Assembly (NCBI RefSeq): GCF_018326425.1 | Contig: NZ_AP024601.1 | Location: 1,972,001 to 2,036,000, forward strand | Direction of reading: 5' to 3' | DNA: 64,000 bases | DNA from: Polycladomyces abyssicola | GTDB lineage: Bacteria > Bacillota > Bacilli > Thermoactinomycetales > JIR-001 | Shown: in pieces, positions 39,244 through 49,862 of the stretch | Position numbering within the stretch: position 1 is the first letter of the stretch | How the letters are laid out: each line of letters begins with the position of its first letter | The notes under the pieces: generated by a model | What the model was told of the DNA's origin: nothing | What the model saw: only the letters and a program-made list of their open reading frames with translations | Database searches by the model: none | Program-made: the position numbers and the translations under genes

Positions 39244-40614
39244 CTACAGCCTATGCACGGCTTGTTTAAAAATGCTTCCCCGCTCCTCAAACGAAGTGTA
39301 CATGTCCCAGCTGGCACATGCCGGCGACAACAGTACCACGTCGCCCGGTTGTGCAGCTTTGCTCGCTTCCGCGACTGCTTCCGCCACATCCTTGACGCCC
39401 AGACGAATGGGCACCCCGGCCTCTTCAGCACGTGCGAGCAAGATGGGGGCCGACTGACCGTACGCCACCACTGCCTTCACTCGTTGAGCAAATACCGGAA
39501 CCAACTCGTGAAAATCTACTCCGCGATCCAAACCGCCCCCTATCCACACGATCGGCTGATCAAAGGATTCCAATGCCCGGATCGCGGCTTGTGCATTGGT
39601 AGCTTTGGAGTCATTATAATACGCGACACCGTCCACTGTCCCCACATATTCCAACCGGTGCTCCACACCGCGGAAGGTGCGGAGTACATTTGCGATCGCA
39701 TCGGTCGGACACCCGCAAAGATGGGCGATCACGGCAGCAGCGAGTGCGTTTTCCAGGTGGTGCGCTCCCGGCAGTGCCACCTCTTTTACCGGAAGCAACG
39801 GAACTTCCCCTTCATCCGTCCGCAGACGAATCCACCCGTCTTCGACCATCGCACCGCGCGGAACAGGCTCCCGACGACTGAACCACCACACTCGGCTTTT
39901 CACCGACGCCGCCGTTTCCCTGCATACCGGATTATCCCAGTTAAACACGGCCGCGTCCTCCGACGTCTGATTTCGGAACAGACGCTGTTTGGAGGCGATG
40001 TAGTCTTCCATCGTCCCGTGATAATCCAGATGAGCCGGCACAATGTTGAGCAAGGAGGCCACTTTCGGGTGGAAATGTTTTGTTCCTTTGAGCTGGAAAC
40101 TGCTCAGCTCCACCACCAACCATTCATCAGGCCGAGTTTCCTGCACTACTTCCGATAACGCCATGCCGATGTTGCCGGCGACCCGGGATGGAATTCCTCC
40201 CGTTGAGAGCATCTGTCCCACTAAGGAAGTGGTGGTCGTTTTCCCGTTGGAGCCGGTGATGCCGACCAAACGGGAGGCAGTTAACCCGCCCGCCACCTCC
40301 ACTTCCGTGATGACGGGAATTCCCATCTCCTGCGCCTGGCGAACCGGGGCAGCAGAATAGGGAATCCCCGGGTTTTTGACGAGTACGTCCACACCATTCG
40401 TCAGCAAATCGTCAGGATGGTGACCACAAATCACCTGAATCCCGAGCGCTTCCAGCTCATCTGCCTCGGGACATGCTTCCCGTGGCTTTTTGTCATTCAC
40501 CACCACTTGCGCGCCCAACCGGTGGAGCAGCTTGGCCACTGCCCCACCGCTTTTGGCCAGACCGAGTACAACAACGGATCGGCCGGCCCATTCTTCGGCG
40601 TCGCGCAATATCAT
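39244..40614 (-). CDS. murD: UDP-MurNAc-L-alanine:D-glutamate ligase
   Basis: Adds D-Glu to UDP-MurNAc-Ala. 456 residues. The ATP loop GITGSNGKTTTTSL, NIVPAHLDYHGTMEDY and NDSKATN are conserved. Start at ATG 40614 (ATGA overlap with the mraY stop; TCTGGAGGTG upstream). Confidence 0.97.
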   Translation of the reverse strand: MILRDAEEWAGRSVVVLGLAKSGGAVAKLLHRLGAQVVVNDKKPREACPEADELEALGIQVICGHHPDDLLTNGVDVLVKNPGIPYSAAPVRQAQEMGIPVITEVEVAGGLTASRLVGITGSNGKTTTTSLVGQMLSTGGIPSRVAGNIGMALSEVVQETRPDEWLVVELSSFQLKGTKHFHPKVASLLNIVPAHLDYHGTMEDYIASKQRLFRNQTSEDAAVFNWDNPVCRETAASVKSRVWWFSRREPVPRGAMVEDGWIRLRTDEGEVPLLPVKEVALPGAHHLENALAAAVIAHLCGCPTDAIANVLRTFRGVEHRLEYVGTVDGVAYYNDSKATNAQAAIRALESFDQPIVWIGGGLDRGVDFHELVPVFAQRVKAVVAYGQSAPILLARAEEAGVPIRLGVKDVAEAVAEASKAAQPGDVVLLSPACASWDMYTSFEERGSIFKQAVHRL

Positions 40615-41642
40615 AGGAACACCTCCAGATAGATGCCCAAGAGCGCAAAGATGAACCCGGCAAACCAGAAGGTAGTGACCACGCGCCATTCCGACCAACC
40701 GGACAACTCAAAATGGTGGTGAAGCGGACTCATACGGAAAATCCGTTTGCCGCGAAGCTTAAACGACGCCACCTGCAACATCACAGACAACGTTTCCGCG
40801 GCGAATACGGCCCCGATGACAGGCAACAGCAATTCCGTCTTCGTGATGACGGAGAGTGCCGCCAAACCGCCTCCCAATGCCAATGATCCGGTATCGCCCA
40901 TGAACACCTTGGCAGGATGCGCATTGAACACCAGGAATCCCAGCAAAGACCCCACTACAGCCATGGAGAAAATGGTCACGGTGATGTTGCTTTGCATCCA
41001 ACCGATAACGGCAAAAGCGCCGTAGGCGATCGCCGCTGTTCCCGCCACCAAGCCGTCCAGGCCGTCAGTCAGGTTGACCGCGTTGGATGTACCGATCATG
41101 ATGAACAGCAGCAACGGGAGATACAGCCAGTTCAGGTGCCATTCCAGACCCGTTCCTGGAATGTGAACGGAGAAGATGTAGCCGATTGTTCCTTCGTGAT
41201 ACACACGAACCTCCAGCAACACCCAAAAGAGAACCAAGCCGATGAACAACTGTCCCAACAGCTTCTGTTTGGCTGTCAGCCCCAGGTTTCGTTTCATCAC
41301 GACCTTGATGTAGTCATCCAGAAATCCGAGAATCCCGTACCCCAACGTGGCAAATACAAGGAAAAACAAGTCCGGATTGATCACATTTTCCACGATGTTG
41401 TTGCCGAACGGGAGTGCTGCACTGAACGGAATAGCTGTCAGAACGATTGCCGTCAAAAACATGACACCGCCCATTGTGGGCGTTCCCGCTTTTTTCAAGT
41501 GTGCCTGCGGTCCTTCCTCGCGGATGCTCTGACCGAATTTCAACCGCCGCAAAACCGGAATCACCATCGGTCCGAGCAGGACTGTGATCCCTAGCGCCAC
41601 TGCCAGCGGAATCAAAAAGAGGCGAATGTCCATCGTATCCAT
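40611..41642 (-). CDS. mraY: Phospho-MurNAc-pentapeptide transferase
   Basis: Makes lipid I from UDP-MurNAc-pentapeptide and undecaprenyl phosphate. 343 residues, about ten membrane helices. NLTDGLDGLV and MGDTGSLALGG carry the catalytic aspartates; PLHHHFELSGW is the third conserved loop. The ATG at 41642 overlaps the murF end region with a loosely spaced ribosome site (GGGGAG 13 nt upstream); a second ATG lies three codons in. Confidence 0.96.
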   Translation of the reverse strand: MDTMDIRLFLIPLAVALGITVLLGPMVIPVLRRLKFGQSIREEGPQAHLKKAGTPTMGGVMFLTAIVLTAIPFSAALPFGNNIVENVINPDLFFLVFATLGYGILGFLDDYIKVVMKRNLGLTAKQKLLGQLFIGLVLFWVLLEVRVYHEGTIGYIFSVHIPGTGLEWHLNWLYLPLLLFIMIGTSNAVNLTDGLDGLVAGTAAIAYGAFAVIGWMQSNITVTIFSMAVVGSLLGFLVFNAHPAKVFMGDTGSLALGGGLAALSVITKTELLLPVIGAVFAAETLSVMLQVASFKLRGKRIFRMSPLHHHFELSGWSEWRVVTTFWFAGFIFALLGIYLEVFL

Positions 41643-41643
41643 T

Positions 41644-43038
41644 TTAGTCTGATTTCTCCCCTTTTGTTAAATCTTTCACAACCTCATCCAGTTTAACAGC
41701 CCGGGATGCTTTCGCCAACAGGATCACCTGCGGTCCACCCTGTTCCTGCAAGGTTTGGGCCGCTTCTGTTCGTGTCCCGAAATGGCGAACCGGAATGGTG
41801 GGATTGGCTGATGTCACCCCTTCACCGATCCACCCGGCTTTCTCTCCCAACGTATAAACGCGGGATACACCTTTTTCTGCAGCATAACGCCCGATTTCAC
41901 GGTGATACGCCGCTTCCTGGGCACCGATTTCCATCATGTCGCCCAGGAGCACCCACTTCTCTTTGCCCTCATCCAGCTCCATCAGCAGGTCAATGGCTGC
42001 CCTCATGGAAGTGGGGCTGGCATTGTAAGTGTCATCGATGATCAGCATACCCTTCGCCGTCTTTCGTAGCTCCAAACGCATCCCTGTCAATTGTGCTTCA
42101 GACAAACCTCGGCGAATTTCTTCTTCACTCAAGCCCAACAACCGGCCGACGGCAGCCGCCATCAGCGCATTGACAGCATTGTGTCTTCCCAGGAGCGGAA
42201 TGGAAAAGCGAGCCCCCGTCTGTGCGGAAACAAAAGAAATACCGGACAGCCCGTTCAGGCTGATCGATTCAGGACGATCGTCATTATCGCCCCCCCAACC
42301 GATTTTCACCACTCGGCGCGATTCCTGCCTCACTCGCTCCAACAATAACGGTTCGTCGCCGTGAATCACCCAGGTGCCATTCGGAGCCAATCCCTCGCCA
42401 ATCTCGCATTTGGCATCGGCGATGGCGGCACGACTGCCCAGGTGTTCCAGGTGCGACTCACCGATGTTGGTGATCACGGCCACATCCGGTTTGGCAATCC
42501 GCGACAAGAGCGCTATTTCCCCCTTGTGGTTCATGCCCATTTCCACGACGGCCGCTTTCGCCTCCCTTGGCAGGGACAACAGAGTCAAAGGCACGCCGAT
42601 GTGGTTGTTCAGATTACCCTGTGTTTTGTGTACACGATGGCGTACCGACAATACCGATGCAATCAGATCTTTGGTGGTCGTCTTCCCGTTACTTCCCGTC
42701 ACGGCGATGACCGGAATCGACCACGTATCGCGATAGGCCGATGCCATCGCCTGCAACGCCTCCAGGGTATCCTCCACCAGAATGAACGGCACATCCGCCG
42801 TCTCGGGTACAGGCCGGTCCTGTTGCCACAAACAGGCGGCCGCTCCCTTGTCCACCGCATCCCGCCAAAAATCGTGTCCATCAAACCGCTCTCCCACCAG
42901 CGGCACGTACAACTGATTCGGCTGTAGTGTGCGGGTGTCGGTCGACACCCCCTTGAACACGAGCCTGCGGTCGGACACGGTTCCCAGCAGACGACCGTTC
43001 GTCACTTTGGACGCCCATTCACACGTTTGTTCGATCAT
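41644..43038 (-). CDS. murF: UDP-MurNAc-tripeptide:D-Ala-D-Ala ligase
   Basis: Adds the D-Ala-D-Ala dipeptide. 464 residues. ATP loop VTGSNGKTTTKDL; central domain NIGESHLEHLGS; C-terminal DDTYNASPTSMR and KASRAVKLDE. Start at ATG 43038 with AGCGGGAGG upstream. Follows murE by 17 nt. Confidence 0.97.
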   Translation of the reverse strand: MIEQTCEWASKVTNGRLLGTVSDRRLVFKGVSTDTRTLQPNQLYVPLVGERFDGHDFWRDAVDKGAAACLWQQDRPVPETADVPFILVEDTLEALQAMASAYRDTWSIPVIAVTGSNGKTTTKDLIASVLSVRHRVHKTQGNLNNHIGVPLTLLSLPREAKAAVVEMGMNHKGEIALLSRIAKPDVAVITNIGESHLEHLGSRAAIADAKCEIGEGLAPNGTWVIHGDEPLLLERVRQESRRVVKIGWGGDNDDRPESISLNGLSGISFVSAQTGARFSIPLLGRHNAVNALMAAAVGRLLGLSEEEIRRGLSEAQLTGMRLELRKTAKGMLIIDDTYNASPTSMRAAIDLLMELDEGKEKWVLLGDMMEIGAQEAAYHREIGRYAAEKGVSRVYTLGEKAGWIGEGVTSANPTIPVRHFGTRTEAAQTLQEQGGPQVILLAKASRAVKLDEVVKDLTKGEKSD

Positions 43039-43055
43039 GCTCGTTCCTCCCGCTC

Positions 43056-44528
43056 TCACGAACGCAGCGCTTCTCTGGCTACTTCCCGATCATCAAAATC
43101 ATGGCGCACGCCGTTGATCTCTTGATACGTTTCGTGCCCTTTCCCCGCAATCAATACCACATCACCCGGACGCGCCCGACGGATCGCTTCGAAAATGGCC
43201 TCCCGGCGGTCGACGATTACATCATACCGGTCTTTTGGCACCTCTTTCACGCCCTCCACCATGTCCGCGAGTATCGCCTCCGGATCTTCGGTGCGGGGGT
43301 TGTCCGATGTAAACAAAGCGACATCCGCGTAAGTTGCAGCAATCTTCGCCATGATGGGACGCTTGGTCCGATCGCGGTCACCGCCACATCCCACCACGCA
43401 GTATATGGTGCCTTCGGCAAATTCGCGAATCGTTTTCAGCACATTTTCCAAACTATCCGGTGTGTGTGCATAATCCACCAGCACGGTGAACGGTTGACCT
43501 TCGTCCACTTTTTCAAACCGGCCATTGACACCGGAAACGGATTCCAGACTCCGCTTGATGTGTTCGAGCGGAATCCCCTCGGCCAATGCGGTTGCCGTAG
43601 CGGCAAGCGCGTTGTAGACATTGAATTTACCCACCAATTGCAAGTGAAGATCGACATCACCCCGGAACGTGCGCAACACGAAACGCGTACCATCCGCACC
43701 CTGGCGGATCTGTTCGGCCCGTACGTCGGCATTCTGTTCGATGCCGTATGTAATCACCTGCGCCGGAGTAATGCGGGCAAAATAAGCGGAAGCTTCGTCA
43801 TCCGCGTTCAAAATCGCGTACCGGTTGTCGGCCGGATCGTCTTCGTAACGGTTGCCCAGCTGGCTAAACAACAAGCCTTTGGCCGCTCGGTACTCTTCCA
43901 TCGTTTTGTGATAGTCCAAATGATCCTGTGTCAGGTTGGTGAACACGGCGGAATGAAATTCGCATCCCCGGGTTCTTCCCAAATCCAATGCATGAGACGA
44001 TGCTTCGATCACCGCGTAGGCACATCCGGCGTCCCGCATCATGCGGAATCCTTTTTGCAGTTCGACGACATCCGGCGTTGTGTTTTGAACCGGGTAGGTG
44101 CGATCGCCGATCTGCATGTGGATGGTGCCAATCATGCCGGCCGGTGTGCCGAAATCGTTCAAAATACGCTGAATCAGGTGCACGGTGGTTGTTTTTCCGT
44201 TGGTACCAGTCACCCCGATCAATTTCAGCTCTCGAGTCGGGTGACGGTAAAACGTGGCCGCCAGTACAGCCATCGCCCGTCGGGTATCCGGTACGCGTAC
44301 CACCGTAACAGGTACGTCGACATCTTCCTCTACCAACACGGCGACGGCGCCCTGTTCCACCGCTTGGCGAACAAAGCGATGACCGTCCACGGTAAACCCG
44401 CGCAAAGCCACAAACAGGTGACCAGGGCGTACCCTGCGGGAGTCCGTCTCAATCCCCATAATCTCGATGTCGGCATTTCCGACCACTTTCGCGATGACGA
44501 GCGGCCGGAGCAACTCTTTTAATTTCAT
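43056..44528 (-). CDS. murE: UDP-MurNAc-Ala-Glu:meso-diaminopimelate ligase
   Basis: Adds the third residue of the stem peptide. 490 residues. ATP loop VTGTNGKTTTVHL; the DNPR motif in SDNPRTEDP points to meso-diaminopimelate as substrate, as expected for this group. Start at ATG 44528 with GGAGGAG upstream; the reading frame upstream has no ribosome site. Confidence 0.97.
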   Translation of the reverse strand: MKLKELLRPLVIAKVVGNADIEIMGIETDSRRVRPGHLFVALRGFTVDGHRFVRQAVEQGAVAVLVEEDVDVPVTVVRVPDTRRAMAVLAATFYRHPTRELKLIGVTGTNGKTTTVHLIQRILNDFGTPAGMIGTIHMQIGDRTYPVQNTTPDVVELQKGFRMMRDAGCAYAVIEASSHALDLGRTRGCEFHSAVFTNLTQDHLDYHKTMEEYRAAKGLLFSQLGNRYEDDPADNRYAILNADDEASAYFARITPAQVITYGIEQNADVRAEQIRQGADGTRFVLRTFRGDVDLHLQLVGKFNVYNALAATATALAEGIPLEHIKRSLESVSGVNGRFEKVDEGQPFTVLVDYAHTPDSLENVLKTIREFAEGTIYCVVGCGGDRDRTKRPIMAKIAATYADVALFTSDNPRTEDPEAILADMVEGVKEVPKDRYDVIVDRREAIFEAIRRARPGDVVLIAGKGHETYQEINGVRHDFDDREVAREALRS

Positions 44529-44597
44529 CAAGCCGCTCCTCCTCCGATTTTTCCAGATGAAATGAAACCACCCTGAAAAAAGAAAAAGACACGAGAA

Positions 44598-44619
44598 ATG
44601 CCAGGTAGGTTCCTGGCAT
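44598..44619 (-). terminator. Hairpin between spoVD and murE
   Basis: A perfect 8-bp stem ATGCCAGG/CCTGGCAT, but the following minus-strand run is only TTTCTC, so it may be a weak terminator or processing site. Confidence 0.45.
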
Positions 44620-44642
44620 GATGATTTTTGCACATTCCTATT

Positions 44643-46571
44643 TTAATCCCCTTTTCCCGATTTGTCACCCAAGTAGATACGAATCGGCGTTCCCTTTTTG
44701 ACCCGCTGCCCCGGTTGCGGGAGTTGATCCATCACATACGATCCGCGCCCAGTCGCCAGAAGGGGGAAAGAATACAAACTGTTGCGGATCTGGCTCACGT
44801 TTTCCCCGATCAAATCGGGGACTTCCACATAGGGAACCGAAGTAGCCGTATTTTCAGGAGGAACTTGGTTTTTCCGTTTGGGAACGCCCATATATCTTAA
44901 ACCATCATCCAAAATGCGCCCCACGATTGGTGCAGCGACCACCCCGCCGAACTGGATGCCTTTCGGATTGTCCACCGCCACATAAACAACCAATCGGGGA
45001 TCGTCGGCCGGGGCAAAACCGATGAACGAGACGACGTGATTGTTTTGCAGATATCGCCCGTCCGGTCCCACCTTTTGCGCTGTTCCCGTCTTCCCGCCGA
45101 CACGGTAGCCGTCAACGAACGCTTTTCTCCCCGTTCCTTTGGCAACGACATATTCCAGTGCCTCTCTCACTTTGCGCGAGGTTTCTTCGGAGATGATGCG
45201 TTCTTTCTTCCCGGGATCCTCCCGTTCTACCACTTGGCTCGTCTCCGGGTCCAACCATGCCTTGGCCAAATGGGGCACTACCCGGTATCCACCGTTGATC
45301 GCCGCCGAAACAGCTGCCACCTGCTGTATCGGTGTCACCGATACACCTTGGCCAAATGCGGTGGTCGCTACTTCCACCGGCCCTGCCCGTTCGGGGGAGA
45401 AGAGGATGCCCCTGGCTTCCCCGTTCAGGTCGATACCCGTTTTCCGACCGAATCCGAATTTGCGGATGTAGGAAAAGAGCTTCTCTTCCCCCAGCCGTTG
45501 ACCCATATTGACAAAGCCAGGGTTGCAGGAGTTTTCCACCACTTCCAGAAAACTTTGGTGCCCGTGCCCGCCATGCTTCCAGCAACGCAGCCGGGCACCG
45601 CTCACATTGATGAAACCGGGATCGGTGAACCCTTCCGTCAAGCTGATCTTTTTCTCTTCCAACGCTGCTGCCAGCGTGATGATTTTGAAGGTAGACCCCG
45701 GTTCAAATGTTTTCCAGATCGGTAAGTTGCGGTTGTAGACCATTGGATCAGCATCCCGGTAATGAGCGGGATTAAATGTAGGCCTGCTGGCCATGCCCAA
45801 CACTTCTCCCGTACGGGGGTCCATCGCAATGGCCAGCACGTTTTCCGGTTGATATTGTACCATCGCCTGGTCCATTTCCCGCTCCAACACATTCTGAATA
45901 TAAAAATCGATTGTGGTGACCAGATCCATTCCGTCTTTGGGTGGGGTGAATGATTCGACCCCGCCCGGCAGTTTTTCATGACGTGCATTGGCCTTGAAGG
46001 AAACGTACCCTCTCACCCCGCTGAGACGTTTGTCGTATTCCAATTCCAAGCCGGACAGACCCTGATTGTCGATACCGGCAAATCCCAGGACATGGGCAGC
46101 CATTGCACCATACGGATAATGGCGTTTGCTGTCTTCCGTCACGGCAATCCCTGGCAGACGCAAAGCCTGAATGTCTCGGGCCACGTCTTCTGAGATTTTG
46201 CGCCCTTCTTTAATCCAAACGGTAAGCGAACGTTTGGTGATTTGCCGATAGATACTCTCCTCAGGAGCGTTCAGAATCCGCGCCAACAAGCGAGCGGTTT
46301 CCGCAGGATCCTTTACCTGGGCCGGGATCGCCATGACCGACGGCGTGCTGACGTTGTAAGCCATCACTTTTCCCTGCCGATCCAATATACGCCCCCGCTT
46401 CGCCTCAAACGGAATATTACGGTTCCACAACTGTTCCGCTCGTTCCGTCAACCAATCTCCTTTGACGAGTTGTACATAGGCCAAACGTCCCAACAATCCC
46501 GCAAACAAAACGATCACCACGATCAATGCCGCGAACAATCGGCGGCGAACCATCGCGCTGGAGATGCGCAA
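44643..46571 (-). CDS. spoVD: Class B penicillin-binding protein, SpoVD type
   Basis: Transpeptidase for spore cortex synthesis in B. subtilis. 642 residues: N-terminal helix, dimerisation domain, transpeptidase with STFK, SCN and KTGTA, and one C-terminal PASTA domain (YVEVPDLIGENVSQIR). PASTA presence separates it from the next PBP. TTG 46571 is chosen for the GGAGGGG 6 nt upstream. Confidence 0.94.
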   Translation of the reverse strand: MRISSAMVRRRLFAALIVVIVLFAGLLGRLAYVQLVKGDWLTERAEQLWNRNIPFEAKRGRILDRQGKVMAYNVSTPSVMAIPAQVKDPAETARLLARILNAPEESIYRQITKRSLTVWIKEGRKISEDVARDIQALRLPGIAVTEDSKRHYPYGAMAAHVLGFAGIDNQGLSGLELEYDKRLSGVRGYVSFKANARHEKLPGGVESFTPPKDGMDLVTTIDFYIQNVLEREMDQAMVQYQPENVLAIAMDPRTGEVLGMASRPTFNPAHYRDADPMVYNRNLPIWKTFEPGSTFKIITLAAALEEKKISLTEGFTDPGFINVSGARLRCWKHGGHGHQSFLEVVENSCNPGFVNMGQRLGEEKLFSYIRKFGFGRKTGIDLNGEARGILFSPERAGPVEVATTAFGQGVSVTPIQQVAAVSAAINGGYRVVPHLAKAWLDPETSQVVEREDPGKKERIISEETSRKVREALEYVVAKGTGRKAFVDGYRVGGKTGTAQKVGPDGRYLQNNHVVSFIGFAPADDPRLVVYVAVDNPKGIQFGGVVAAPIVGRILDDGLRYMGVPKRKNQVPPENTATSVPYVEVPDLIGENVSQIRNSLYSFPLLATGRGSYVMDQLPQPGQRVKKGTPIRIYLGDKSGKGD

Positions 46572-46702
46572 TCCGCTCCCCTCCCCGAACAGGATGTCCT
46601 ATGAGACAACCTATTCCCGGAAAGGGGCGAACATGACAAGAAGCCACGTCAATCTCCTTCAACATCATATCCTACTTCGTTTGCAGGAAATGACGCACGA
46701 TG

Positions 46703-46740
46703 AAAAAACCGCCCCCACCGATGCTTCAAGGAGCGGTTTT
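46703..46740 (-). terminator. Terminator overlapping the pbpB stop codon
   Basis: AACCGCTCC and GGGGCGGTT pair (one U-G) with the pbpB stop in the loop; TTTTTT follows on the minus strand. Confidence 0.8.
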
Positions 46741-48489
46741 GGTGCTTGTACGGGGTAATATGTGCAGTACTTGAAACGCCTTTTGGAACAATTCCTTGGC
46801 GACCGGCGCGGCAACAGTGCCACCCGTGGCTCCGCCGGAAACGGTTGGAGCATCTATCGCGACATAGACCACTACTTTGGGATGATCAGCCGGTGCAAAT
46901 CCGATAAAGGAGACGTGGTATTCTCCCGGAATGTAACCGCCACGGGGAGACGGTTTCTGAGCCGTTCCCGTTTTCCCGGCGATGTCGTAGCCGGGCAGAT
47001 CCGCTTCTTTGCCGGTGCCGTACATCACCACTCCGCGCAACAGTTGCCTTACTTCTGCGGCAGTCCTGTCGGAGATAACTTTTCGGGACCGCGGTCGAAT
47101 CATTTGCATCTTTCCGTGTCGGCCGGGATCCTGGATCGCCCTGACCACATGTGGTTGGACCCATTTTCCGCCGTTGGCAATCGCCGATACCGCCGCCACT
47201 TGTTGAATTGGCGTCACTGAGATTCCCTGTCCGAAAGCGGTAGCGGCCAATTCCGACGGATACAACGACCGGCCGTAAAAATAGCCGCGCTCTTCCGCCG
47301 GGAGGTCGATCCCCGTTTTCCGGCCTTTCTGAGCGGTGATGCGGCCAAACCCGAACTTGTCAATATAAGTCTCCAACCGATCGGCTCCCAATGCCTGACC
47401 CAACATGACAAACGCCACGTTACTCGATAGGTACACCCCTTGACGGAAAGAGATTTCCCCCCAGCCTGTCTCGTTCCAATCGTGAATCTCCCGGTCCTTT
47501 ACCCGGATCGCACCCGAGGAAAACGTGTCGTCCGGATGAAACAAGCCTTCCTCGATGGCAGCCGCCAGCGTCACAATTTTAAACGTGGAACCGGGTTCGA
47601 ATTGGCTGCTGACTGCCAGATTGGTCGTGTTGATCCCCGGCTTCCACGTTTTGGCATAACGACTCGGATCAAATGTGGGGCGATTGGCCATTGCCAGAAT
47701 CTCGCCGGTGTCAGGATTAGCCACGACAGCGGTCGCCGCTTTGGCTTGATACCGTCGCATCGCTTGTTCCAAAATTCGCTCCACTTCATATTGCAAGCGA
47801 TTGTCGATGGTGAGAATCAGATTTTTTCCGTCCCGCGGCGGTTGAAATTTTTCAACTCCACCTGAGAGCTTCCAACCGTTGGCGTCTTTTTGAAACGACC
47901 AGGTTCCGGGCTGGCCGCGAAGTAATGAGTCATAACGCTGTTCAACACCACCGGTCGCTTGATTGTCCATATTGACAAACCCCAGTACGTGGGCTGCCAA
48001 CGGACCTTCCATATAGACGCGCATCGTTGCAGGATACGAGTAAATCCCATCCAGCCCCAACTTCATGATCTGATCGCGTGTTTGTGGGGACACTTTGTAG
48101 TTGTTGCCGTCCCGCAATTCGACCTGACCTTTTTTCTTAGATAGTTTGGCTACCAGTTTGTCCTCGGGAATACCCAGCAGTGGAGATAACTTCTTGGCAT
48201 AGGCGTGGGGATCTTTCACCAAGCTCACGTCTGCGGCAATGACATAGGCAGGCATGGATTGAACCAGCACGTTGCCGTTGCGGTCCATGATGGTTCCACG
48301 GCGAGGTTCAAGCACCTTGCTGATCCGCCAGTTGGCTTCCGCCTTTCTGCGAAGATCGGATGCGTCCACGGTCTGAATCCAGAGCAGTCTACCGATAATG
48401 ACCATGAACAAAAGGATAAAGAATAGCCCGATCACCAGTGAACGCAACTGACTGTTTTTGTTTTTTTCCATCTGTTTCTTCGTTTTCAC
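46726..48489 (-). CDS. pbpB: Class B penicillin-binding protein 2B (septal)
   Basis: Septal transpeptidase partner of FtsW. 587 residues. N-terminal helix, PBP dimer region (MEGPLAAHVLGFVNMD), transpeptidase with STFK, SSN and KTGTA. No PASTA domain is present, unlike B. subtilis PBP2B which has two. GTG 48489 overlaps the ftsL stop as GTGA; an ATG six codons in is an alternative start. Confidence 0.94.
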   Translation of the reverse strand: MKTKKQMEKNKNSQLRSLVIGLFFILLFMVIIGRLLWIQTVDASDLRRKAEANWRISKVLEPRRGTIMDRNGNVLVQSMPAYVIAADVSLVKDPHAYAKKLSPLLGIPEDKLVAKLSKKKGQVELRDGNNYKVSPQTRDQIMKLGLDGIYSYPATMRVYMEGPLAAHVLGFVNMDNQATGGVEQRYDSLLRGQPGTWSFQKDANGWKLSGGVEKFQPPRDGKNLILTIDNRLQYEVERILEQAMRRYQAKAATAVVANPDTGEILAMANRPTFDPSRYAKTWKPGINTTNLAVSSQFEPGSTFKIVTLAAAIEEGLFHPDDTFSSGAIRVKDREIHDWNETGWGEISFRQGVYLSSNVAFVMLGQALGADRLETYIDKFGFGRITAQKGRKTGIDLPAEERGYFYGRSLYPSELAATAFGQGISVTPIQQVAAVSAIANGGKWVQPHVVRAIQDPGRHGKMQMIRPRSRKVISDRTAAEVRQLLRGVVMYGTGKEADLPGYDIAGKTGTAQKPSPRGGYIPGEYHVSFIGFAPADHPKVVVYVAIDAPTVSGGATGGTVAAPVAKELFQKAFQVLHILPRTSTKTAP

Positions 48490-48899
48490 CCCTCATGGTT
48501 GGCTGGTTTCTGTTGCTGGGCGGCGGAAGAGTGACTGGGAACGGGCAACGTCTTGTAAGACTTCACCCGCTTCATGCCTTTTTGTTCCGCATATTCACGG
48601 ATGCGCTCGTCGCTGGACAACTTTTTCTGTTGAATTTCCAGCTGTTGATTCGTCTCCTGCAACTCCCGGATCTGGCGGTCCATCTGTTGAGCGGAGAGAT
48701 TGAGCGCCGTCAGTTCGGCGTATTTGGAGAGGATAACAGAGGCAAGTGCGACGCAAACTACCACACTCAACAAATAGAGGAGCTTCTCGCCGGTGGTCAA
48801 TCCGTGCGCCCGCTCCGTTCGGGGCCGTTTGGATTGCCGGGTGCCCTGCCGGCGCTCCTCCACAACAGCCATCGCGACGTTTCCCCGGTATTTTTTCAT
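48486..48899 (-). CDS. ftsL: Cell division protein FtsL
   Basis: 137 residues: basic N-terminus, one membrane helix (residues about 42-62, LLYLLSVVVCVALASVIL), then a coiled coil with heptad pattern (LNLSAQQMDRQIRELQETN). It scaffolds the DivIB-DivIC-PBP2B complex. Start at ATG 48899 with GGAGGGTC upstream. Confidence 0.92.
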   Translation of the reverse strand: MKKYRGNVAMAVVEERRQGTRQSKRPRTERAHGLTTGEKLLYLLSVVVCVALASVILSKYAELTALNLSAQQMDRQIRELQETNQQLEIQQKKLSSDERIREYAEQKGMKRVKSYKTLPVPSHSSAAQQQKPANHEG

Positions 48900-48910
48900 C
48901 GCTGACCCTC

Positions 48911-49843
48911 CTATAATTTCTCCGCGATGCGCAATTTGGCTGATCGGGCTCGCGGATTTTCTCTGATCTCTTCTTCCGACGGAAGGATAGGTTTTTTGGT
49001 GATCACACGCAAAACCGGTTGTTGATCGCAGACGCACACTGGAAACTCCGGCGGACAAACGCACTGTTTTTCCTTCTCCTGAAACGTGCGTTTACATATC
49101 CGGTCTTCCAATGAATGAAAGGTGATCACGGCCACCCTCCCCCCCGGGTTCAAGCCGTCAATCGCCTGCTCCAATGCAGATTGAAACGCGTTCAACTCGT
49201 CATTGACCGCGATGCGAATCGCCTGAAACGAACGACGTGCCGGGTGCGGGCCTGTTCGACGTGCGGGTGCGGGAATGGCTTCCTTGATGATCTCCGCCAA
49301 CTCTCCCGTCGTCTCGATCGGGGAAACTCTCCGACGGTTGACGATCATCCGGGCAATCCGCCGGGCAAACCGCTCCTCTCCATATTGAGACAAAATGCGC
49401 GCCAATTCCGCTTCGGGCCAAGTGTTAACCACTTCCCGGGCGGTCAGAGGCGCTTCGGGGTCCATCCGCATGTCCAACGGCGCGTCCCGGTGGTAGCTGA
49501 ATCCTCGTTCTCCTTCGTCCAACTGCGGCGAAGAAACACCGAGGTCGAACAATACACCGTCCACTCGTTCCAAACCTATCGATGCCAATATTTCCTTCAG
49601 GCGACGGAAATTGCTTTTGATCAAGTGGACCCTGCATCCCACGTCGCGCAGTCGTTCATGCGCCGCTTGCAAAGCGACATCATCCTGATCAATGCCAATC
49701 ACGGTACCGGCAGGGCCAAGATGTTCCGCAATCAGGCGTGTATGACCCGCTCCCCCCAGCGTACAGTCGACATACACGCCGTCCGGCCGAACATTCAGCC
49801 CCTCCACCGCTTCATGTTTGAGCACGGTCTCATGTTGAAACAC
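48911..49843 (-). CDS. rsmH: 16S rRNA m4C1402 methyltransferase
   Basis: 310 residues (MraW). SAM-binding region [16 protein letters not shown] and GIDQDD, and the conserved [13 protein letters not shown] 49843 chosen with AAAGGATGAAC upstream. Standard second gene of the dcw cluster. Confidence 0.96.
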   Translation of the reverse strand: MFQHETVLKHEAVEGLNVRPDGVYVDCTLGGAGHTRLIAEHLGPAGTVIGIDQDDVALQAAHERLRDVGCRVHLIKSNFRRLKEILASIGLERVDGVLFDLGVSSPQLDEGERGFSYHRDAPLDMRMDPEAPLTAREVVNTWPEAELARILSQYGEERFARRIARMIVNRRRVSPIETTGELAEIIKEAIPAPARRTGPHPARRSFQAIRIAVNDELNAFQSALEQAIDGLNPGGRVAVITFHSLEDRICKRTFQEKEKQCVCPPEFPVCVCDQQPVLRVITKKPILPSEEEIRENPRARSAKLRIAEKL

Positions 49844-49862
49844 ATTTGTTCATCCTTTTCTC

